DNA of 24,718 nucleotides, taken from positions 1 through 24,718 of the IMG/VR virus record IMGVR_UViG_3300050821_013173; one strand, given 5' to 3'. Source of the stretch: a virus. Positions 14,469 through 20,224 of this stretch are shown here, in pieces. The translations under genes were made by a program, and so were the position numbers. The notes below the pieces were generated by a model, which was not told the origin of the DNA, did not search any database, and was given only the letters and a program-made list of their open reading frames with translations. How positions within the stretch are numbered: position 1 is the stretch's first letter; each line of letters opens with the position of its first letter.

Positions 14469-14923
14469 GCCGCGGCGCCCTCCAGCCCGGCGGCCGGGGT
14501 GATGTTCGTGACCGGTACGTCCAGCCAGCCGGAGATGGACCACTCCAGGTCCACGCTCGAGGAGTCCCCGATGTCGCCCGACAGCGGCGTGAACGGCTGC
14601 GGGATCAGGTCCCCGGTGTACTCCGGGTTCGTGGCCGAGATCGGCTGGTTCGAGTTGGGCAGCACGGTGAAGGGGACCGGGACGCGCCCGGCCACTGCCG
14701 CCGTGAGGACCTCGTTGGTGGCCTCAGGGTCGAACGAGTGGTAGAGCGACGCCTTCAGCGTCCACTTCACGGTCCCGGGGTACTCCCGGATGCCGCACGC
14801 CGTCTTGACCTCCACGGTCGAGACGTCCGGGTTGAGCTCGATGTGCGACAGGAGGCACTTCAGCTCGGAGCCTGAGATGGTGAGGGACGGGCTGTACAGG
14901 ATGACGGGCTCTGGATCGGCCAT
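14465..14923 (-). CDS. Major tail tube protein
   Basis: A 152-aa beta-rich protein, the size and place of a siphovirus tail tube subunit. It has ISGSELKCLLSHIELNPDVS, then VEVKTACGIREYPGTVKWTL and KASLYHSFDPEATNEVLTAA, a pattern common in actinophage tube proteins. The C-terminal half is also beta-rich and may contain part of the tube outer surface. Unlike most genes here it has its own ribosome site: GAGGAG 7 bases before ATG 14923, after a 10-base gap. That agrees with the large copy number needed. Confidence 0.87.
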   Translation of the reverse strand: MADPEPVILYSPSLTISGSELKCLLSHIELNPDVSTVEVKTACGIREYPGTVKWTLKASLYHSFDPEATNEVLTAAVAGRVPVPFTVLPNSNQPISATNPEYTGDLIPQPFTPLSGDIGDSSSVDLEWSISGWLDVPVTNITPAAGLEGAAA

Positions 14924-14933
14924 GAGGGCTCCT

Positions 14934-15314
14934 CTACGTGGTGACCTTGACTCGGAACGTGAGACGGGCGGCGAGGTAGCTCGTCTTGGCGACCACGAAC
15001 ACGCGGGGGCCGCCGACAGACTCCAGCGGCCAGGGGTCGCCGGAGGCGCGGAGCCGGTTCAGCGTGAACGAGACGAGCTCCTCGAGCGAGGCGATCCCGG
15101 CGCCGGGGACGAGACGGGTGGCGACCGCCGTGACGACGATCCGCCCGGAGTACCAGCAGCCGGTGTCCGGTGTCATCCACGGCTCCGCCCAGCCGAGCAT
15201 GAGGGCCGGCGGCGTGATCGAGTCGACGAGGTCCACGAGCACGGTCGGGTCCCCGTCCTCGACGGGCGCGAGGGCGGCGGCGAGCTTGGCGCGGGCGTCG
15301 AGGAGGTCTGTCAC
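14934..15314 (-). CDS. Neck/tail terminator-like protein, 126 aa
   Basis: The GTG at 15314 overlaps the connector stop (GTGA). The protein has an N-terminal helix (LLDARAKLAAALAPVEDGDP), then alternating strands and a helix (TGCWYSGRIVVTAVATRL, SLEELVSFTLNRLRASGDPW), ending in strands ARLTFRVKVTT. The size, fold pattern and place just before the tail tube gene fit the tail terminator (gpU-like), which caps the tube and joins it to the head. No sequence motif proves it. Confidence 0.7.
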   Translation of the reverse strand: MTDLLDARAKLAAALAPVEDGDPTVLVDLVDSITPPALMLGWAEPWMTPDTGCWYSGRIVVTAVATRLVPGAGIASLEELVSFTLNRLRASGDPWPLESVGGPRVFVVAKTSYLAARLTFRVKVTT

Positions 15315-15646
15315 GCCACACCCCACAGCTGCTTGAGCGGGATGAGCGCTGCGGCGTGGCGCTCGAACCCGGACGCTGGAGCGGGGAGCGCTCCGGTCTG
15401 GTCGAAGCCGACGCCGCCGTTGTAGGCGTCCGGCGCCTTGTACCACTCGACGGCCCGGTTGACGTTCGTCCGGACCACGAGCGCGGGCGCGGGGTCCGGG
15501 AGCGGGGTGTCGGTGTTGCGCTGGAGCCAGTGGTCGATCTCAGTGGCGGCCGCGTCGAGGCACGCCTGCAGGAGCTCGGTGTCGCTCGTTGCGAGCCGCT
15601 CATCGTTGAGGGCGCGGGCGAGGTCCTCCACCGGGGCGTACGACAT
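15311..15646 (-). CDS. Head-tail connector (gp6-like adaptor), 111 aa
   Basis: A small, mainly helical protein starting SYAPVEDLARALNDERLATS and followed by TELLQACLDAAATEIDHWLQ, the usual layout of gp6/gp15-type adaptors that dock under the portal. The part NVNRAVEWYKAPDAYNGGVG is also common in actinophage connectors. ATG 15646 lies 3 bases past the previous stop. Place after the capsid genes supports the call. Confidence 0.82.
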   Translation of the reverse strand: MSYAPVEDLARALNDERLATSDTELLQACLDAAATEIDHWLQRNTDTPLPDPAPALVVRTNVNRAVEWYKAPDAYNGGVGFDQTGALPAPASGFERHAAALIPLKQLWGVA

Positions 15647-15649
15647 CCG

Positions 15650-15949
15650 TCAGGGCGCCTTCCCGCCGACCCAGGCGGAGCCGGTCCAGCACGCCTGGCC
15701 GGGCAGCCCGGCCGTCGCCGTCTGCACGAACTGGCCCGTCGTCCACGGCGTGGCCGGCGTGGCCGTGATCGAGCTGGCCTGGAGCGCCGCCACGCTCGCC
15801 GGAGGCGCGGCCCCGGCGGGCGTCCACGTGCCCGGGATGCCCGCCGTCGCGCCGGTAGCCGGCGGCGGGTCCGGGACGTTGTCCTCGCTCCAGCACGGAG
15901 CGAGGCCGACGCACTCCTTGTTCGGCATGTCGTAGAACGTCGCACTCAC
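15650..15949 (-). CDS. Small virion protein, possible capsid decoration, 99 aa
   Basis: The GTG at 15949 overlaps the stop of the Pro/Glu-rich gene (GTGA). The N-terminus SATFYDMPNKECVG is closely similar to that of the preceding gene (TFWDAPNQQVV). A Pro/Ala linker follows, then a compact domain with GIPGTWTPAGAAPPASVAAL and PWTTGQFVQTATAGLPGQA, ending CWTGSAWVGGKAP. The TTGQ-to-W-x-G-x-A-W-V-x-G pattern occurs in actinophage virion surface or decoration proteins. Role is inferred from this and from place after the capsid gene. Confidence 0.7.
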   Translation of the reverse strand: MSATFYDMPNKECVGLAPCWSEDNVPDPPPATGATAGIPGTWTPAGAAPPASVAALQASSITATPATPWTTGQFVQTATAGLPGQACWTGSAWVGGKAP

Positions 15950-16179
15950 GGCTCTACGACCGGCTCGGGCTCGGGCTCGGGCTCCTCCGGTGCGTCCGGC
16001 GGCTCCTCAGGCGTCTCCGGCTCGGTGGGCGGCTCCTCCGGCTCGGTGGGCGGCTCTTCTGGCTCCACGGGCGGCTCCTCGGGTTCGGTGGGCGGTTCGC
16101 GCCCGGTCCCGACGCCTTCCGGCGGAGGGCGGCGGGACGGGCGGACGACCTGCTGGTTCGGGGCGTCCCAGAACGTCAC
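15946..16179 (-). CDS. Pro/Glu-rich repeat protein after capsid gene, 77 aa
   Basis: The GTG at 16179 overlaps the capsid stop (GTGA). An N-terminal motif TFWDAPNQQVV is followed by a basic stretch (RPSRRPPPEG) and then about 48 residues made almost only of Pro, Glu and Thr in imperfect EEPPTEP-type repeats. This part should be extended, highly negative and disordered or polyproline-II. The underlying DNA is repetitive (tandem GGCTCC-type units at about 15960-16100). Function is unknown; a stalk or surface fibre on the capsid is a reasonable guess. Confidence 0.72.
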   Translation of the reverse strand: MTFWDAPNQQVVRPSRRPPPEGVGTGREPPTEPEEPPVEPEEPPTEPEEPPTEPETPEEPPDAPEEPEPEPEPVVEP

Positions 16180-17411
16180 GGGGTCTTCGTGATCTTGATC
16201 ACGCCGGTCGGCTCCAGGACCGGGATGGCGAAGTAGCCGGCATACGCGACCTGGGTGCCGAGTACGGACGGCTCGACGACCTGGAGCGACCCGATCCGGT
16301 CCTCGTAGACCTCCACGGCGTTCGTGGAGACCATCAGAGCGGTCCCGGCCGCGAGGGCGCCGGAGACGATCGGCGTGATACCGGACACCTGCGGCTGCGC
16401 GCCCTCCCCGAAGGCCCCGGCGTTGAACCCGACCGACTGGGAGTTCTGCGGGTTGATCGGAGCGAACAACGGGCCGATGAGCCCGAGCATGTCCGGCGCC
16501 ACCGCGAGGATGAGCCGGCCGACCGGCGTACGCGCCGTCCACATGTTCCCGAAGGCGAGCCCGGCGGCGGCCCATAGCGCGTTGGCGATGTCCTGCGCGG
16601 TCGGCGTGGCCGGGAGCGCCGGGCCGGCGACGGCGGCGGCCGAGAGCACGGCCCCCGCCTCCTCCTCCGTCTCGAACGCGTACTCGGACGTCAGGTCGTT
16701 GATCACGATGTCCACGACCTGGGGCTGGGTCCAGTCGATGTTCTGGCGGGACACGTTCACGTACCCGCCGAACGTGTCCGCATCGATCGGGATCTTGCCG
16801 ATGACCATCTTCTGGCTCGGCAGCTCGGCCTTCTCCTGCGTCTGCTTGCCGACCTGCGTGTGCTGCGTGATGCGCGGCCGCGACCACGATCCCGACGGGA
16901 GCTGCTGCGGGCCGAGCGCGCCGACGAGTGGACGGGCGAAGTCGAGGCTCGACAGGATCGGCGTGATGAGCCGCTCTGGGAGCAGCCCCGGGTTGTCACC
17001 GGTCGTCTGGTGCGCAGCGGCCCGGTTGAACACCTCGAGGCGCTCCGCGACGTCATGGTTGCCGAGGGCGGCGCGCACGAAGTCGGTGATGTAGGCGCCC
17101 GCGGAGCGGTACTCGACCGGTCCGACTCCGGCGCGCTGGCGGGCGCCGACGATCTCGCTGTTGATCTCTCGGGCCCGGCTACGGGATTCGATCGAGATGC
17201 GGGACGTCTCGCGCAGCGGGGTGAGCTGCTCGTTCAGCGCACCGATCCGGGCCCGGGCGCTGGCAACCAGCTCCATCTCCTGGCTGTTGAGATCGCGGCC
17301 CCGGTTCTCGTCGGCCTGCTGGGCGTTGGCGATCAGGCCCTCGATGAATGCGTTGCGCTCCTCGAGCTCGGACTCCAGACGGGCGATCATCGCGTCGGTC
17401 TGCGCGGGCAT
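16176..17411 (-). CDS. Major capsid protein, HK97 fold with scaffold domain
   Basis: A 411-aa protein. Residues about 5-75 are a coiled-coil delta (scaffold) domain (MIARLESELEERNAFIEGLI and QEMELVASARARIGALNEQL). The HK97-type capsid part follows from about residue 100 (SAGAYITDFVRAAL), with the P-domain and A-domain stretches VNVSRQNIDWTQPQVVDIVI and later ILAVAPDMLGLIGPLFAP, ending with YAGYFAIPVLEP. The protease gene upstream would remove the delta domain. ATG 17411 has GAGGAG 8 bases upstream and a 118-bp gap before it, so its expression is set independently. Full length. Confidence 0.93.
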   Translation of the reverse strand: MPAQTDAMIARLESELEERNAFIEGLIANAQQADENRGRDLNSQEMELVASARARIGALNEQLTPLRETSRISIESRSRAREINSEIVGARQRAGVGPVEYRSAGAYITDFVRAALGNHDVAERLEVFNRAAAHQTTGDNPGLLPERLITPILSSLDFARPLVGALGPQQLPSGSWSRPRITQHTQVGKQTQEKAELPSQKMVIGKIPIDADTFGGYVNVSRQNIDWTQPQVVDIVINDLTSEYAFETEEEAGAVLSAAAVAGPALPATPTAQDIANALWAAAGLAFGNMWTARTPVGRLILAVAPDMLGLIGPLFAPINPQNSQSVGFNAGAFGEGAQPQVSGITPIVSGALAAGTALMVSTNAVEVYEDRIGSLQVVEPSVLGTQVAYAGYFAIPVLEPTGVIKITKTP

Positions 17412-17529
17412 GGGTGACTCCTCTACGGACACACGGACGGGTCTCGCAGGGCTTCGTCACCCGCTACTGCGGCCGGCTCCTAGCCGTCGCTCCTCCGCAG
17501 GTAGTGGCGTCGCTTCTACTCGGCCGGCA
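17412..17529. other. 118-bp gap before capsid gene
   Basis: No coding frame of note. On the minus strand it ends with GTAGAGGAG, the capsid ribosome site. GCCGGCC occurs twice near its upstream end. No promoter or terminator hairpin is clear. It is the largest gap inside the structural operon, so a promoter or RNA processing site for capsid mRNA is possible. Confidence 0.5.
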
Positions 17530-18147
17530 TCATGCGCGCGGCGTGGGCGGCCGCGTCAACGACTCTGCCGCCATCCAGGCGAGGACCTCATCGATGTTCG
17601 GCGTGGCGGCGCGCGGCGTGTCGACCGCCACGGCGGCGGTCCGCACCGACAACACCCGTCCCTCGTAGGCGCCCTCCGGGACCATCGCGACGTGGTCGAG
17701 GAACGCCTTGGTGACGCGCCGCCGGGTGCGGCCGTCGAGCCAGCGCTCTCCACCCGGCATCACGGCGAACCCGACGGATGCCTCAAGCGCCTGGTCCTCG
17801 GCCAGGCCGAGCGTCTCATCGCCGAGCGGGGTGCGGGCGATCCGCAGCTCTCCGACGAGACCCTCGGTGCGCGAAGGGTGCAGCCCGACGGCGCGCCCGA
17901 CGGTGCGCATCGTGTCGTGGTCCCGATTCACCTTGACCCGGTTCGCGCGGCGCTCGACCCCGTCAAACGCCCCGGGCGCGAGGGACTCCAGCACAGCCCG
18001 GCCGTTGATCATGACGGCGGCGTCGGTGTCGTAGGGCATCAGAACGAGCTCGATCGTCCGCTCGGCGTGGCGGACCTCCATGTCGAACACGGACCTGAAC
18101 TCGACCGGGCTCGCCGGACGCTGCTGCTCAATGTCGTCGTCGCTCAT
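17530..18147 (-). CDS. HK97-family prohead protease (S78)
   Basis: A 205-aa serine protease that matures the prohead by removing the capsid scaffold domain. Catalytic features: His77 in VNRDHD, the nucleophile Ser124 in LEASVGFAVMPGG, and the third member probably around His152 in AFLDHVAMVPEGAYEG. The N-terminal strands ERTIELVLMPYDTDAAVM and the FDGV segment match the family. The C-terminal 35 residues are Ala/Thr/Pro-rich. ATG 18147 overlaps the portal stop (ATGA). The order portal-protease-capsid is the standard one. Confidence 0.92.
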   Translation of the reverse strand: MSDDDIEQQRPASPVEFRSVFDMEVRHAERTIELVLMPYDTDAAVMINGRAVLESLAPGAFDGVERRANRVKVNRDHDTMRTVGRAVGLHPSRTEGLVGELRIARTPLGDETLGLAEDQALEASVGFAVMPGGERWLDGRTRRRVTKAFLDHVAMVPEGAYEGRVLSVRTAAVAVDTPRAATPNIDEVLAWMAAESLTRPPTPRA

Positions 18148-19430
18148 CGCAGGACTCCTGCCGCGAGGTCGGTGGGATGGCTGTTGTCGAGCCGCTCCGA
18201 GGCGCGGATCTCCTCCACGGTCATGGCCGGGTTGCCCTCGTCATCGCGGATCTGGTTGAAGATCTGGTCGGTCTGGGCGCGCTCGAGCGGACCCGGCTGC
18301 ACATAGGCGTCGCGGTTGACTTCGACGCGGGTGTCCCGCGGCAGCAACCAGCCCGACAGCGCGGCCATCACCGCCTGGGCTTTGGGCCGCAACCCGGCGC
18401 GCCAGTGGTAGTCGAACAGGCTGATCACATTGCTGTACGTCATCGAATCGCCGCCCGACGGCAGACCGACGAGGAACGGCGGGACGCCGAGAAGGATGGC
18501 GATGCGCGCCTCGTTCCACTGCGCCAGGTCGACCAGCGCCATCTTCTCGGGGTCGAGCTGGATCGTCTCGAACGTCACGCCACCCGACAGCACGGCTGGC
18601 AGCCCCATCGACGACAGGCGCGCCTCGATCCACTGCGACTGGAGTTCGGCGGCCTGCTCGGCGCCGAGGTCGTCAGGGTGCTTGAGCACGCTGTTCGGGA
18701 TGCCGCCGGACGCGGCAATGTTCGTGGCGTAGCGGGTAAGCATCGCGGCGGCGATCAGCCGGGCCCGGCCGGCCTCGAGGGGGCCGTGGCCGTGGGCGTC
18801 GTCGACGCTCGACTTGTAGCGGATGTGCAAGATGTCGGCGGTGACGTCGAGTGAGCCGATCGAGTATTGGCGCCGGCCGTCGACGAGCTCGGCGTTCACG
18901 GTCCACGGCGGCGCGACATGGAACCGCGCCGGCCAGCCGGTCGAGTAGTAGGCGGTAGAGACGACGAATACCTCGCCGAGGTGATAGTCCCAGAACAGCT
19001 GCTTGGCGAACTCTTCCCAGGACGTGTACTTGTCCGGGTCCGGATTGTCGATCCACCCGTATTGCAGAGTCGGCGCGGCGTCGACGAGATAGGGCGGCAT
19101 CGTCGATAGCAGCGAACTGTTGAGGTCGATGCACGACCAGGCGATGTCGGTGAGCGCGTCGAGCTGCCCCCACCAGTTGGGTGTCGCCCAGTCGGCCGGC
19201 CATCCCGACCACGCCGAGGGACGGATGATCGACGGCGGCCACGGCCGCCCCGGCCCATCGGAGACGATCTCGACACCGTTGGGATCGCCGGGGCGGGCCT
19301 CGGGTGGGCCGACAGTCGCCGGTGGAACGTCGGCCGGGTCGTTGTCGTTGGGGATCACCGAGCCAGACGGCGGCCGTAGCGACCGGTGCTCAACGACGGC
19401 GAGGCCGCTTGAGGTCACCCGTTCAGCCAC
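18144..19430 (-). CDS. Portal protein, HK97 family
   Basis: A 428-aa protein forming the dodecameric vertex through which DNA enters. Portal patterns include DIAWSCIDLNSSLLSTMPPY, the stem region with VTADILHIRYKSSVDDAHGH then GPLEAGRARLIAAAMLTRYA, SGGIPNSVLKHPDDL, and RIAILLGVPPFLVGLPSGGD before SMTYSNVISLFDYHWRAGL. About 55 residues of low-complexity Pro-rich sequence precede the core. GTG 19430 has GGAGG only about 4 bases before it, a short spacing. It follows a rightward gene on the opposite strand, so its promoter or a readthrough transcript must cross that gene. Confidence 0.92.
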   Translation of the reverse strand: MAERVTSSGLAVVEHRSLRPPSGSVIPNDNDPADVPPATVGPPEARPGDPNGVEIVSDGPGRPWPPSIIRPSAWSGWPADWATPNWWGQLDALTDIAWSCIDLNSSLLSTMPPYLVDAAPTLQYGWIDNPDPDKYTSWEEFAKQLFWDYHLGEVFVVSTAYYSTGWPARFHVAPPWTVNAELVDGRRQYSIGSLDVTADILHIRYKSSVDDAHGHGPLEAGRARLIAAAMLTRYATNIAASGGIPNSVLKHPDDLGAEQAAELQSQWIEARLSSMGLPAVLSGGVTFETIQLDPEKMALVDLAQWNEARIAILLGVPPFLVGLPSGGDSMTYSNVISLFDYHWRAGLRPKAQAVMAALSGWLLPRDTRVEVNRDAYVQPGPLERAQTDQIFNQIRDDEGNPAMTVEEIRASERLDNSHPTDLAAGVLR

Positions 19431-19527
19431 GGACCTCCAGGCTACGTCTCAGCGCTCGTCTCAGTTAGCACTGCGCTATCTGGAGCACGTGAGGTCCAGA
19501 TTTGGCCTCGAGCATTACGCTCGGCCG

Positions 19528-19758
19528 ATGGATTGCGGATACGAGCTCGTCGTCGCCTTCGACACCGACAGTGAGATGTTCGCTCGAGGGGCCGAAGTCG
19601 GCATGCTGCTCGTCCGTTTGCAGGTCGAGCCGAAGCCAGTCCGCGCCATCGCTCATACGCGCAACACCGAGATGCTGTTCCGGCTCGCCGAGGCGACCGG
19701 CACCCGGGTCCAGGCGCACGAACTCGGCGCGGACTGGCTGGAGGTCACGTTCTCCTAG
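19528..19758 (+). CDS. Rightward small orphan gene in late operon (moron-like), 76 aa
   Basis: A rightward reading frame between two leftward late genes. ATG 19528 lacks a ribosome site, but TACGCT at 19516-19521 is a fair -10 box placed 6 bases before the A of ATG, as in leaderless actinobacterial transcripts. No good -35 box is visible. The protein alternates strands and helices: DCGYELVVAFDTDSEMFARG, EVGMLLVRLQVEPKPVRAIA, HTRNTEMLFRLAEATGTRVQ. The frame is open well upstream (from 19120) but that part is antisense to portal. No family is recognised. The layout fits a phage moron, an independently expressed accessory gene. Confidence 0.6.
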   Translation: MDCGYELVVAFDTDSEMFARGAEVGMLLVRLQVEPKPVRAIAHTRNTEMLFRLAEATGTRVQAHELGADWLEVTFS

Positions 19759-19910
19759 TTGACCGTCCGCTGGATCAGCACCCAGCTGACGGCGCCGTGC
19801 GTGCGGCACGGCGGGAAGACATCACCTCGGGAGAGCGCGATCTGCAGCCGGCAGCTGCACGTGCTCTGGTAGATGCCGGACTCTGTGTTCCGGCTCCCAG
19901 TTGTCGCCAT
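19755..19910 (-). CDS. Small zinc-ribbon protein, 51 aa
   Basis: A short leftward gene with an excellent ribosome site, GGAGAGGAGGTGA, ending 4 bases before ATG 19910. The protein begins MATTGSRNTESGIYQSTCSC and continues with RLQIALSRGDVFPPCRTHGA and VSWVLIQRTVN. Cys18 and Cys20 with a Cys/His pair in PPCRTHG form a zinc-ribbon-like site; the LSRGDxFPPC block is shared by small bacterial zinc-ribbon proteins of unknown function. It stands between terminase and portal, and its stop shares CTAG with the convergent 76-aa gene. Confidence 0.78.
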   Translation of the reverse strand: MATTGSRNTESGIYQSTCSCRLQIALSRGDVFPPCRTHGAVSWVLIQRTVN

Positions 19911-20054
19911 TTGTTCACCTCCTCTCCGATGGCTCGGTGGCGGCAGCCGTCACCAGCACCGGATTAGGGGGATGGCGTCCATACGAGGTAGACCCTTCTA
20001 CACTGCGATGCAGTTGGGACCGCACGGAACCAGTCCTTCCGGTGTGGTCGAGGA

Positions 20055-20078
20055 GGGGTCGCCTGGCCGGGCGGCCCC
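20055..20078. repeat. GC-rich stem-loop in post-terminase spacer
   Basis: GGGGTCGCC (20055-20063) pairs with GGCGGCCCC (20070-20078) over 9 bp with one G-T pair and a 6-base loop. On the plus strand it is followed only by TT, and on the minus strand by no T-tract, so it is at best a weak intrinsic terminator. Confidence 0.5.
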
Positions 20079-20150
20079 TTGCTCGTTGTCGGGCTCTATG
20101 ACGAGCGCCACAGTAGCAGCGATCAAATGACATCCACCGGGGTCGCACGC

Positions 20151-20162
20151 GGCAAATTTGCC
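20151..20162. promoter_or_regulatory. Perfect 12-bp palindrome GGCAAATTTGCC
   Basis: A fully symmetric 12-mer with an AT-only centre, rare by chance in DNA of this GC content. Location in a non-coding spacer suggests a dimeric regulator binding site. The regulator is unknown. Confidence 0.45.
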
Positions 20163-20224
20163 TACCACCTGGTCAGATCGAATTACGCCAGCGGGTTGTC
20201 TGGATGATCGTGCAAGACCGTGGA

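Larger units (their letters stand above)
19911..20224. other. 314-bp non-coding spacer after terminase
   Basis: No convincing gene is seen on either strand; frames of 77-85 codons exist but lack ribosome sites and sensible composition. Notable elements are the GC-rich hairpin at 20055-20078, the perfect palindrome GGCAAATTTGCC at 20151-20162, and a short inverted repeat GTAGA/TCTAC at 19988-20001. Composition is less GC-rich than the flanking genes in places. It probably carries transcription control for the genes that follow. Confidence 0.55.

Noticed and set aside
15960-16100. Short tandem GC-rich repeats that might suggest a CRISPR array or minisatellite
   Set aside because: The repeats are in frame and encode EEPPTEP-type units of the Pro/Glu-rich protein; there are no spacers of unique sequence and no array elsewhere.
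19873-20130. Rightward 85-aa frame in the post-terminase spacer
   Set aside because: No ribosome site, Pro/Arg/Ser-rich composition, and its first part runs antisense to the well-supported zinc-ribbon gene.
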